A stretch of 64,000 nucleotides of DNA from Bryoerythrophyllum caledonicum (taxonomy: Eukaryota > Streptophyta > Bryopsida > Pottiales > Pottiaceae), in assembly GCA_963971425.1 (NCBI GenBank), contig OZ020516.1:19847332-19911331 (forward strand). Reading direction: 5' to 3'. Made by a program: the position numbers and the translations under genes. The notes beneath the pieces were generated by a model that was not told the DNA's origin, did not search any database, and worked only from the letters and a program-made list of their open reading frames with translations. Of the stretch, positions 45,918 to 55,452 are shown in pieces. Position 1 is the first letter of the stretch. Every line of letters starts with the position of its first letter.

Positions 45918-46334
45918 CTTTCTCCACCTCAATTGAGCTCTCATTGGTGGCATTGCCTTGAAAGTTGAACAAGGCCAATCGGTATTGGGTACCCTCCATG
46001 AATTGGTTATCCATGGCATGTCTTCTCTCTTTTACTCATTCTCACTTATTGGCATTGGGTGAAGGAGGGCACCAAATCTCACCTATTCTAGAGTTTGATT
46101 ATGGGCTCCGGTAGTTTTTGGGCTTTTAAACTCTATATCAATTACAAGTCTTTGTGATTAAATTTGAAAAAATATTTGTTGAGTTTCATTCCTAATTCGA
46201 CATCTTTCTACATAAATGAGGTTGCATGCATCTTTAGGTATTGTATAAACTTATTGTATTTATAAAACACATAGTCGAACAAACAAACACTTTATTCACT
46301 TCGGAGACTGGAGTTCTTTATATATTATATATTA
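45918..46334. other. Unassigned sequence with a LINE 3'-end remnant
   Basis: From about 46272 to 46318 the words CGAACAAACAAACACTTTATTCAC and GGAGTTCTT resemble the end of the A/B/C 3' UTR, followed by an AT run (46318-46343). The rest has no recognisable feature. Confidence 0.4.
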
Positions 46335-46417
46335 TATATATTAAACACACAAATAACACACCTTGACTTCCACAATAGCCATCCCGACCAAGCCATACTC
46401 ACATTTATGGTGCAAAT
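46335..46417 (+). pseudogene. ORF2 remnant of old LINE copy E, RNase H part
   Basis: Matches A around 13745-13825 (ACACAAATAACACACC...CCACAATAGCCATCCCGACCA). It continues, after the inserted element, at 48226. Confidence 0.65.
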
Positions 46418-46427
46418 GCTACAAAAT
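46418..46427. repeat. Flanking direct repeat of the 46.4-48.2 kb element, left
   Basis: GCTACAAAAT, repeated at 48216-48225. Homologous LINE copies have a single GTTACAAAAC here, so the duplication came with the insertion. Confidence 0.7.
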
Positions 46428-47623
46428 CAACGACGCTAGAGTGCGAGCAGTGAGCGGTGAGCGGTGAGCAGTGAGGAGGGAGGATAAAAATGAACAGGAA
46501 TATTCTAATTTTAGGAATTTTCTATTGATGATACTTGGAATTCTCTTTTAAAAGTAGTTTTCGCAACCTATTGTAACCGTGGTTTACAAATGTCTTCTGA
46601 GATTTTTCACTCACAAATGGGCTATGAAATTGCTTCACATGAAAATAAATGTTGAATTCTAGGGACAAACCTAACCAAACTTTAATATGGAGTTGACTAT
46701 TTCTCGTCATTAAATGGATGACTAAATTTGGATGATATATTTCATGGATGGAGAGAGTTTATGGATGAATGAAATTTAGGGCATCCATTCAAAATCTCAT
46801 CCAGTTTTACAAAAAATTTCTCTATGAGCAACATGAAATTTAATGGGAAACAAAAACTATATTAGTTTACAGTGCTTCATAATTCATGCCACATTACAAA
46901 AAAATTACCTTTCAAGAGTGAAGTTAAATCACTGAACTACAAGATTTTAAAGAAGTCAAAAGAGGTTCTTCTGTACCAAAGAGCCTATTAGGCCCATTTA
47001 TTTCTTCTTTTTTTGTCTATATTTTTTTATTTTTTTCCCATTCCCAACAACGGGTAAAACATGTTTCAAAAAAAATTCCTCAACAAATTCTACTATTTGT
47101 ACAGGTGAAAATTGTTGAACTTCACAAGTTTTTTGTGAAGCCCAAAAGGGTTCTTCGGTACCAAGGAGCCATTTTGGCCCTCCAAAGTTTTGTGTAGTCT
47201 TTAAACTATAAAAGAGGCAATAACTTGCCATAACTACTATGACCAAAACAAAAAAAACTTAGAGATTACTCTTGTAGAGTAGGAGCTGTACTTCATTGAA
47301 ACTTAGACTTGGTGCATGTATATACTTGTAGTCCTCCAGGTTTGCCTTGCACAAGAATCTGTATACATAATACAAGTGTTTGCAGGTTTGCAAGAATTTT
47401 AGTGTTCAAAATTACATAAAAGTTTGGAGTGCCAAATGGGCACTTTGGTACCAAGGTGCCATTTTTCCCCTTACTCAAACTGTAGTGGAAGCAAGAACTG
47501 TAAAATTATGTAAAATTGTAGTGGAAGCAAAAAATTTTGTATTCAAATTTACACAGAATTTTGGAGTGCCAAATGGGCAATTTGGATAACCCCTTAGGGA
47601 ATTTTTTTCTGAATGGGTGACAA

Positions 47624-47657
<34 letters not shown>

Positions 47658-48215
47658 TTTTTTTTTGGTATTTTTTTTTTTTTTTTGGATTCCCTTAGTT
47701 TTGCCCTCAGGGCGCTCCTTGGTACCGAGGTGCCCCTCGGCATGTGGTTTTTTTTTTTTTTTTTTTTCTATTTTGTCCTCAAGGCGCTCCTCGGTATTGA
47801 GGTGCCCCATGGCGGGTGGTTTTTTTTTTTTTTGTCGTCCTCTGGACGCTCCTCGGTACCGAGGAGCCACTTGGCTGGTTTTTTTTTTCTTCTTTTTTTG
47901 ACTAATATTTTAGAAGTTGCTATATTTTTTAAAACTATAAGCTAAGCAATCATTCATCTACATTCATCTATCTATATTCATCCATCTATCTACATTCATC
48001 CAAATATCCTCCAAATAGTTTATTTCCGAGTTTTTAAATCCAATTTTCTCCCATTTTGAACTTTTTTCATACCACGGAAATAGGTCACAATGTAAAAAAA
48101 ATTCTTGTAAATCATCCCAAATCTGTGGTTATAGGGTGCCCAACTGAAAAAAATAAATTGCTTACGGCTCATTGCTCACCGCTCATTGCTCACTGCTCAC
48201 ATTCTAGCATTTGTG
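46428..48215. mobile_element. DNA transposon with about 35-bp terminal inverted repeats, inserted in copy E
   Basis: 1,788 bp. Left terminus CTAGAGTGCGAGCAGTGAGC and inverted right terminus CTAGAATGTGAGCAGTGAGC; both continue with GTGAGCGGTGAGC-type heptamer repeats. A 10-bp duplication favours a Mutator-like element, though the ends also resemble hAT. No transposase frame. Inside are several copies of a palindromic block centred on GGTACC and long T runs. Confidence 0.7.
46965..47890. repeat. Repeated palindromic block centred on GGTACC
   Basis: Sequences of the type GGCTCCTCGGTACCGAGGAGCC (perfect at about 47848-47868, up to flanking bases) recur in variant form near 46970, 47160, 47445, 47720 and 47795. 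The last three are spaced by T runs of 10-17 bases. Each could form a hairpin. Function unknown. Confidence 0.6.
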
Positions 48216-48225
48216 GCTACAAAAT

Positions 48226-48342
48226 TGCACACAAATAACAACCCTCCATAAAATTAGAGTACATGTTAATATAGAAGGAAACGAACAAGCGGATAAATTA
48301 GCTGAGGGTGGACTAAGTAAATTCCATAGAAATGTCAAACAC
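48226..48342 (+). pseudogene. ORF2 remnant of old LINE copy E, RNase H end
   Basis: Reads ACCCTCCATAAAATTAGAGT... with the RNase H end (GNEQADKLAEGG) preserved. Continues at 50437 after another insertion. Confidence 0.7.
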
Positions 48343-48439
48343 CTGTAACACGCAATTAAGCAAAAGATTTTGCCCCCAATTTTTTATTTTTAAAAAATGC
48401 TAAAATCTTACTAACTCTTTGGTATTAAATTTTTGTGTT

Positions 48440-48505
48440 TGTTGCGTTATATGTTGCGTTACATGTTGCGTTACATGTTGCGTTACATATTGCGTTAAAT
48501 ATATA
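48440..48505. repeat. Tandem 12-bp repeat
   Basis: ATGTTGCGTTAC repeated about five times with few changes, in the left part of the second element. Confidence 0.85.
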
Positions 48506-48842
48506 TACGTACTTGAATAATATGCAATATATATGATAACTATTGTTTTAAACTTAAGTAAAATATATGGTTATTAAATTGGTTTTTGTTTTTTTTGGAA
48601 ACAACATTGTTCAGTGTACTTAAAATCTACACACATCTTGAAACATAAGACAACATTAGTCGTGTATCACTTCCAATACTTTGGTGATTCATTTGTTTTC
48701 TTATGTGTTTGTACTATCATATAATGAAATACCATACTTTGATGTGAGTGCAACAAACCATTTGTGAAACGAAGCATTATGTGTAAAGATATTAACTTCC
48801 AAGCCTTGAACATCACCAAGGCTACTAGAAGCCGGTTGGAGG

Positions 48843-48915
48843 TGGTTGAGCAACCTTGAAGTTAAGCAAGATGGTGAAAGAATAGGACTTGGATGTGTGA
48901 CCAAGGGAACTAGGT
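48843..48915 (+). ncRNA. Possible 5S rRNA-derived segment
   Basis: GAAGTTAAGCAAGATGG...GGACTTGGATGTGTGACC resembles the 3' half of plant 5S rRNA (box A AGTTAAGC and box C GGATGGGTGACC) at roughly 60-65 percent by eye. The 5' part is not matched. It may be a pseudogene or a pol III promoter recruited by a short element; I do not consider it an active 5S gene. Confidence 0.35.
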
Positions 48916-49114
48916 TGAAATTTCCTAGCTCTTCATGGCTTCGCCTCGCGAAGCCCGCAAGGAACTCAGGGAACTTGAGGAAGTCGTGTAGCCTTTCGCC
49001 TACGAGCATTAATTTTATAATAATTTTTTTAAAATTAATTTATGCGGATATGTGCGTATGGGGTGTGCACGCGCACACCCTTGGAGGTTTGATTTAGGGC
49101 AGCATTGAGATGCA

Positions 49115-49540
49115 GCTCTCCTCTGCCACTTACACACTCTGCCTACGACCGCTCAATCCCTCTCCATACAGCCCCTCCTCTCCACACATCTCACAGCCCC
49201 TCCCCGCGGCTGCTCAAACCCTCTCCCACCACCGCCGTTCAAACCCTCTCCCCGCCACCGCCGCTCAAACCTTCTCCTATACCCTCTTCCCGAGTTGACA
49301 ACCTCTCCCGTCACTGCCGCTCAAATCCTCTCCCTACACCCTCTCCCCGCATTGACAACCTCTCCCAACCGCCGCTCAAACCCTCTCCCAACTGCCACTC
49401 AAACCCTCTCTCCCCGCTCACAACCTCTCTCCTCCGCCGTTCATAGCCTCTACCTTCCGCCGCTCAAGCCCTCCCCCCCACCTCAAATCCTATACAGCAG
49501 CTCACACCCCCTCCCCTCACACTCCCCTTTCGCCCCTCCC
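49115..49540. repeat. CT-rich tandem repeats
   Basis: Degenerate units of about 18-22 bp of the form GCCGCTCAAACCCTCTCCC. Frames here are P/S/T/L-rich by composition only. Flanked by palindromic GTGTGCACGCGCACACC-like words at about 49058, 49548 and 49661. Confidence 0.75.
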
Positions 49541-50430
49541 GTACGAGTGTGCGCACACACATCCATGGACTCCTAAACCTCGCCGCTACTCCACCCTTGT
49601 GGAACTCTAATCCGCCGCTGCCCACACCCCCTCCCTCACACTACCCTCTCACCTCCGTAGGGGTGTGCGCGCGTACACCTTTCTTCGCGACCAGCCAACC
49701 TCGAAATCAAGGACTGACTGAGAGAAGATCTGGCCGTCAATCTCCTGCACCTATTGTGGGCCGTTGATCTGGAGTCATGAACTCGATGCCGTTGCCAGAA
49801 ACCCGCACAACCTAATCCCCCAAAACCCTAAACCCGCGGCCATCCTCAACCTAACACCACCAAACCAAAACCCGGGGCCTCTTTCCTCTCCCGTACCCCT
49901 CCTCTCCTTTCCTACTCTCCTCTCGCTATATATACAAGGAGTGGAATTTTAGTATTACTTTAAATATCATGTATAGTGTAGGCACACAATGTAAATAATA
50001 AATGCTATAAGTTTTTACTATTGATTAATTACATCACCACGTGCATGTATAAATGCCTTTATTTTTTTGTCTTCTTCTTATGTATCATGTACCATGTGGA
50101 ATTTCTTCATATCAATTGGCAATTCTGTTTGGATGATTGCATCTTTTCTACATTACAATTCTTATAAGCTATTCACAAAATTTTGTGCAATGATATTAAA
50201 TAGACATTTATCAAAGTTCAACAACATTCCATTAAAAATTTGTTGAAAAAACAATTTAACATCTTGTTAAATTGACATTTAAAATTGCACACAATATCGA
50301 TCCAAAAACTCTAATTTTTTTTCAAAATTGACAAAAAAATTTCAAATGTGGGATTTTTGGTGCGCCATGGTTGTCGTGGTTCCTAAGTGCACTTTTAAAT
50401 GGCCAAGTGCATAATTGCTTAATTGCGTCT
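49541..50430. other. Right part of the second element
   Basis: Contains CTATATATACAAGG near 49926 (TATA-like) after a C/A-rich stretch with no supported gene, then AT-rich sequence to the right terminus. Confidence 0.35.
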
Positions 50431-50436
50431 TCTGTA

Positions 50437-51700
50437 TGAATATGCCCATGCTACTCGATACTACTTCTAAAGTGAAAGTTGGTCTTCTATGGAAGACACC
50501 CTCGACAAAGGCCCCATAAGATTTTTGAATAAATACCTCAAAAAACAAGATCTAATTAACAACTTGAATTTAATCTTGTGAAACTTTCCTAACATAGACA
50601 AGTGGATTGGTAACAACAACGTTGATAATGATCTCTCTACAAACTTTTGAAAAAATTCCACAATTATAGATTCATAAAAAACATGTTTTATCACATTTTG
50701 TACTCAACAATATATGGAAAATGCCCGCAAACAACTCTTCTTTGGGATAGAACAAATTTCATCCATAACATGCCCAATATGCTCTTCCATGGACCCGGAC
50801 ACATGGCTACACATACTTCTCAAATGCCGAAACCACTACATATTACACTCCCTAATTGTCAAAAGGCACAATAAAGCAGTATGGAAAATTTGTAAACTAA
50901 TCATATCCTCAAACAAGTTCCAATGCTTTATACTTATGAATGCTAGAACCTTCAACAACCACCCACAAGAAAACACAATCCCTCCTTGGCTACTTCCATG
51001 CACATGTGGAATCCAAAGATGTCATTACAATGCCAGATTTAAACCACACTTACTATGCGTCAAAAGGCTACCATATGAAGATCCTCCATCCGACCACATA
51101 AATACAAACCTTAATATCCTATTTATAGAATTCAAATATTATAATGATAGATTTTCTCCAAACTTAATGCAATTGAAAATAAAATTAATAAATACCAACC
51201 ACTTATTATTGACATTGCAACTCTTGGATGGAAAGTTGACCCCCTTGTTGTCATTACCACTAGAGCTAGAGCTACTACCTTTATCCCCTCTATGCAAAGT
51301 CTCGAATAAACATTCAATATTCCCATTAATCCAATCAAGAAGATATTCACAAAAATCAACACCATTGCTATCCAACATGCAATGTCCATACTTCTACACA
51401 AACAAAAACTTGAAAACAACCAACCTCTTTTAGAATGATATGATACTCATTTGAACCTCTCAGAAACACACATTTAACCTTAGATATCATCTCTTGGAAT
51501 TTGTGCCCTATGCCTCTGGTTGGTTTCTCGTTCCTGGTTCCTGGTTACTACTTATTGGTTGCATAGTGTCTACCTTCAAGAAGGGGGAGTAATTCCATAC
51601 TACTAAAACTATGTCCAATGGACATGGATTTAGTGGTGGAATGAACATACACTTTATTCACTCTGGCTCCCTTTTGAGACGGGAGTTCTTCTTCTTCTGC
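50437..51700 (+). pseudogene. ORF2 C-terminus and 3' end of old LINE copy E
   Basis: Matches A/B/C from just after RNase H to the 3' end: the CCHC region (CPICSSMDPDTWLHILLKC), a complete-looking endonuclease module (KPHLLCVK; IEFKYYND; K-rich), then the shared 3' UTR with GCATAGTGTCTACC and the TTCTTCTTC end. Stops at several places. The PD pair is PH (Asp lost) and E-x-T is E-x-K, so the nuclease residues have decayed. Frame 50714-51433 covers most of it. Confidence 0.8.
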
Positions 51701-51975
51701 ACAAATACCAAGAGTTCTGACTCTCTTTCTAGGTTTTAATTTTCAGGTCTAATACTATATTAATCAACATCAAATCTTTATATTCAATTTAACCCTTAAA
51801 TGATGATTTATCCCTTGGAGGACATTTGTCACATTTTGGATACGTTCCTACAAGGTTGAATACAGTTCCTACAAGTAAAAAATCTAATTTCTCTACAAAA
51901 ATATTGTTTTCCAAGTAGTTGTTTGGAAATTCTATGCTACTCCTTAAGTTGGTGGTTTCTTCAAGGCATGTCATG
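51701..51975. other. Unassigned; includes a TTAACCCTTAAA terminus
   Basis: TTAACCCTTAAATGATG at 51789 resembles the end of the TTAA-flanked element. CTAATACTATATTAATCAACAT at 51749-51770 recurs exactly at 60304-60325. Confidence 0.4.
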
Positions 51976-52230
51976 TTAACCCTTAAACGTCAAACGGTGC
52001 CATTCGTGGCCATAGTATTCTACATGTACGATGTTGTATTTGAACATAATAAGGTTCAATGATTAAAATCACCTCCAAATTAAAGATGTTAGTTGAAGAA
52101 TCTTCAATCCAAAGGTGTAAGTCTTGCTAAATTTTGATACCTTTTATGTACTCTAGAGAGTAAACTACGTGCCTATATATATGGTTCCCGAATGACGTCA
52201 TAATGTCGTCGCTTTTCACTCCAAAAATCC
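51976..52230. mobile_element. Second copy of the TTAA-flanked piggyBac-like element, uninterrupted but right-truncated
   Basis: Starts TTAACCCTTAAACGTCAAAC and aligns with both halves of the 19901-22691 element across the point where copy C inserted (TAAGGTTCA-ATGA-TTAAAATCACC here). It documents the pre-insertion site. The right TTAA terminus is not found. Confidence 0.65.
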
Positions 52231-52342
52231 AGCGTGATTTTAAGTTTTGAGAACAACTTCTACCATATAGTTAGAGCCTCTTTCCATGCACCACCCAACC
52301 GGTCATCTCTAACAGGGTTGGGTCATTTACATGCACACCCAA

Positions 52343-52355
52343 AATGAAGATTAGA
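52343..52355. repeat. Target-site duplication of LINE F, left copy
   Basis: AATGAAGATTAGA, exact match at 59823-59835. Confidence 0.85.
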
Positions 52356-53334
52356 GAATATTATCTTTATGCCCCCTCAAGTAACAACAAGCTGGGTGGG
52401 GGGGGCGATGGCTCCGCCTTTTACGGAATGGAGAAGTGGAACACTTTTGAAAGCGGAATCGACACAGATCGAGCATCTTGAACATTAGGCGAATAGATCC
52501 ACTTAGTACAAACGCAGATCTAGTTTCTTAAGAGTAGGGTGTAGTTACATTGTCTTGATCTGCCCGGATATAGGAACAATAAGAACTCTTCAGATCGGAT
52601 CTAACAATGGTTTTCTCTTAACTTGTTTTTAGTGTCACAAATTCAAGGATCCAAGTGATTAGGGAAGGATATGCATACACGTCTCTGAGCGAGTCTTTAA
52701 CCAAAAGGCGTAGTTTGTAGAAGATTGTCAACCGGTAGGACCAAATTTCTGGAGCTTTGCAGCTGATGCACGTTATTGGGAGCTGGGATGTCACACTTGC
52801 ACAGTTAACGAGGGACCCAACAACACAAGAGGCCCACGAGGTACTAGCGACTAACAGGCGAGATCACAGGCTTTAAGTGATTGGCGTAGAAGGGAAGACT
52901 ATATACACGACCCCAAGGCTAGGGTCAAACAAAAAGGAGTATTTTGTGGGTGAGCGCCACCTGGGAGAGCCAGTTCATTGGAGCTGACGTGCGCATTGGA
53001 AGCTGAGATGACGGATTTGCGCAGGAGGGTACGGTGCAGGAGGTGCTGGTGCTGCGACCAATCAGCAAAGCAAGAAGAGAGGTACGTGCAGTCTCCGTGA
53101 ACCTCCTAACTGGAACTAAGTGGCGCTCCTCGTCACAACAGTTGGAGCGCTCGGTCCCAGAACAAAGGCCGTGGCTTGATAGGCGCGGTCCTACGAGTAA
53201 CCCCAACCCACCCCTCCAACGTTAGAGCTAGATACGACTCACAGATAGGGCCGACAGAGACCGGATTGGAACAATACGGACATGGGACAAGTGATTCAAA
53301 ATTCACGGTTTCCACTACAAACCATACCGGCAAG
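52356..53334 (+). other. 5' UTR of LINE F
   Basis: Contains a G run near 52396 and ACGCAGATCTAGTTTCTT near 52513, which resembles GTGCAGATCTAGTTTGTG near 19482. No gene; an open frame from 53176 runs into ORF1. Confidence 0.5.
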
Positions 53335-55452
53335 ATGGCATCATATGTAGAAATCTTGAGGAAGGCCGCAGCGATGATTGAGGAGGCAGAGACAAGCCGC
53401 CAGGCACAACCAACAGCAATACCATCTAATATGCAACAGGTACTTAACGAACAAACAATCAGCGCCAACGGACTTCACCTTACCAAGGCTAAACCTGAAG
53501 AGGAGCTCCCACCAGGATACAAACGAAGTTATGTCGGCTACCTCATGAAAGACACGAAAAGAGAAATTAAAGTCAACCAAGAAGTTATCAAAAACGAGAC
53601 CCAGTTCCTGCAGCAATTCAACTCCATAGCGTTCTTCCTAGGAGGGAGGCCGCCAGAGTTCCGGCTGAAGCTATGGTGCGAGGCCCTCAAGAAAAAATCA
53701 GGTGGTAATTTGCATCTTCGTGGCCACCTTGGTAAAGGCTTCTTTCTGATCAAGGCAAACTCCATAGAACTCATCAGCAAGCTCCTACTACTTACTCCAT
53801 ACATGACCACAGAAGGCATTTGTATCTTCCAACGCTGGATTCCAAGATTCGACCCATACAACGAAGAGTTCAACCTCGCAGGAAACTCATGGGGGATCTC
53901 TAGTAAGATGAAACTACCAACCTGGATCACTTTGAGGCACATACCTGAAGGCTGTTTGGGAGTTTCCAGGGAGATCGCTGAAGGGCTTGGAGAAGTACTA
54001 GGAGAGGATAAAAATGGCTCCGATCACCATTATTATGATGCGATGGACTCCGGAGAAGCGTGAGAACCCTCCATCATCGTCACCAATGACGAAACAGGTA
54101 CCCGTCACACAATCCTCATTGACTATAACTTTCTCCCTATTAGGTGCAGGTACTGCATGGAAACAGATCACAGCCTTAAGGACTGCCCACAAAAGCCAGG
54201 AAACAGAACAAAAACAAGTAGCAATACAGGCAAGGAATAGGCGACCAGAGAGCGAAGATGAGAGCAAGTGGTAGTCACAAGAAAGGAGCTGCAAGCGGCA
54301 AGAATAGGGAAAGGACATGTGCAGGAAAATGACGAGGAAGGGTTTCAAACCCAGAAAGCACGAAACAAGCAGAGGCCTAGGGACTTACCTGCTCCTGGCA
54401 GAAGCACGCGACCCCAACAAGGCCGTTTCGACGTTCTGAGGGAGAAAGACGGCGACGACCAGATGGAAGAAGAGAATGGGCTGGAGGTGTCTCTGGAGTG
54501 GGAAAAGAGGCCCGAAGCAGAGCGCTGCTCGCCAGTCGCCGAAACGGGGGCAGAGGCTCGAAATAGGGTTGAGGCCGCAGGCGAAGCAGGCATAGCACAA
54601 GCGGAGGAAGAGGGAAGCGAGATGGAAACGCTCGAGCCAGGGAGGAACCACAACGAGTTCTTAGTAAACCCTGAGGGAGTGAAAATGGGAGGAGGCCCGC
54701 GCGCGGGGGGTTTCGTCAGCCTCGAGGAGGCGAGAACGGGAGGAGGCTTGTTCGTAGGGAGTCTTGTCAGCCTCGAGGAGGCGAGAGCGGGAGGAGGCCC
54801 ACACACCGGGGGTCTTGACAGCCTCGAAGAGGCGAGAGCGGGAGGAGGCCCGCTCGCTGTGAGTGCTGATAGGCTCGAGGAGGCAAGAGCGGAAGGAAGC
54901 CCGCCCGAGCCAGCAGGGGAGGACTCTAGAAGCGACGCGAGGAAGGACTAGGCACCACCTGAGCTAGAGGCCATGGAACTAGCAAGTGGCCAATATGACA
55001 CGAATATGACGGTTGGAGAAGAATCAGACCCTGAGCGAATTGAAAGCACCATCGATGCTGACAGGACTACTCGTTTGAGGGAAGCCCCAGACCTCAACGT
55101 CCCCCTATTGGAGACTAGTGATGATGGTAGAATTCAGGGGGCCTACATGAACGAAGAGGAGAGGGCAGCGCATTTCATGACCCTCAATTGGACTCCAGGC
55201 AGAGTAAGTGCTACACCAAACCCGGTAGAAAGGGACCAGAGAAGTGAAGAAGTCCCTCAATTGGAGCCTATGAGCTTGGCCCAGAGAACAAAGAGACAAA
55301 AATCTATTGATAGAAGGAAGACAAAGGAGGCACTCAAGGCGCAGGCTGGAGTCTCCAAAAACATGATTCTCAACAAAACTAGCACCATGAAACTCCAAAT
55401 ATGTGAGTCTCTCAATAACCCTAGCTCCCAATCTCCCTTACCGCAAGAATGA
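53335..55452 (+). pseudogene. ORF1 of LINE F: DUF4283-like domain, CCHC knuckle, repeat-bearing tail
   Basis: About 705 codons in one frame from MASYVEILRKAAAM, interrupted only by stops at 54061, 54238, 54259 and 54949 (TGA or TAG). Residues from about 85 to 235 look like the DUF4283 domain of plant LINE ORF1 (LHLRGHLGKGFFLIKA; FQRWIPRFDPYNEEF; LPTWITLRHIPEGC). A zinc knuckle C-x2-C-x4-H-x4-C (CRYCMETDHSLKDC) lies at 54145-54186. Then come an R/E-rich linker, four 17-residue repeats (SLEEAR core) and a charged tail. DUF4283/CCHC ORF1 proteins bind element RNA. The last codon overlaps the ORF2 ATG (ATGA). Confidence 0.8.
54685..54895 (+). repeat. 51-bp tandem repeat in LINE F ORF1
   Basis: Four 17-codon units of the form GGGPxxGGxxSLEEARx, G/A/E-rich. 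Units differ mostly in the second quarter; the frame is kept. Confidence 0.85.

Larger units (their letters stand above)
48348..50431. mobile_element. Second inserted element in copy E, ACGCAATTAAGCAA termini
   Basis: Left end ACACGCAATTAAGCAA; inverted right end AGACGCAATTAAGCAA. Flanked by CTGTA at 48343-48347 and 50432-50436 (a degenerate 8-bp match CACCTGTA/CTTCTGTA is also possible, which would suit hAT). About 2.1 kb. Copy E sequence resumes exactly on either side. Contents: a 12-bp tandem run, a 5S-like segment, CT-rich repeats and a promoter-like AT stretch; no transposase. Confidence 0.65.

Noticed and set aside
47617..47945. Poly-Phe/Leu frames in the T-run region
   Set aside because: They come from ATT and T homopolymer runs only.
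48843..48915. An active 5S rRNA gene
   Set aside because: Only the 3' half resembles 5S rRNA, with many mismatches, and no T-run terminator follows at the right distance.
49105..49770. P/S/T-rich frames in the CT-rich block
   Set aside because: Tandem CT-rich repeats give open frames in all three phases; no domain or conserved start.
54345..54806. Minus-strand frame opposite LINE F ORF1
   Set aside because: Shadow of the GC-rich repeat-bearing ORF1 tail.
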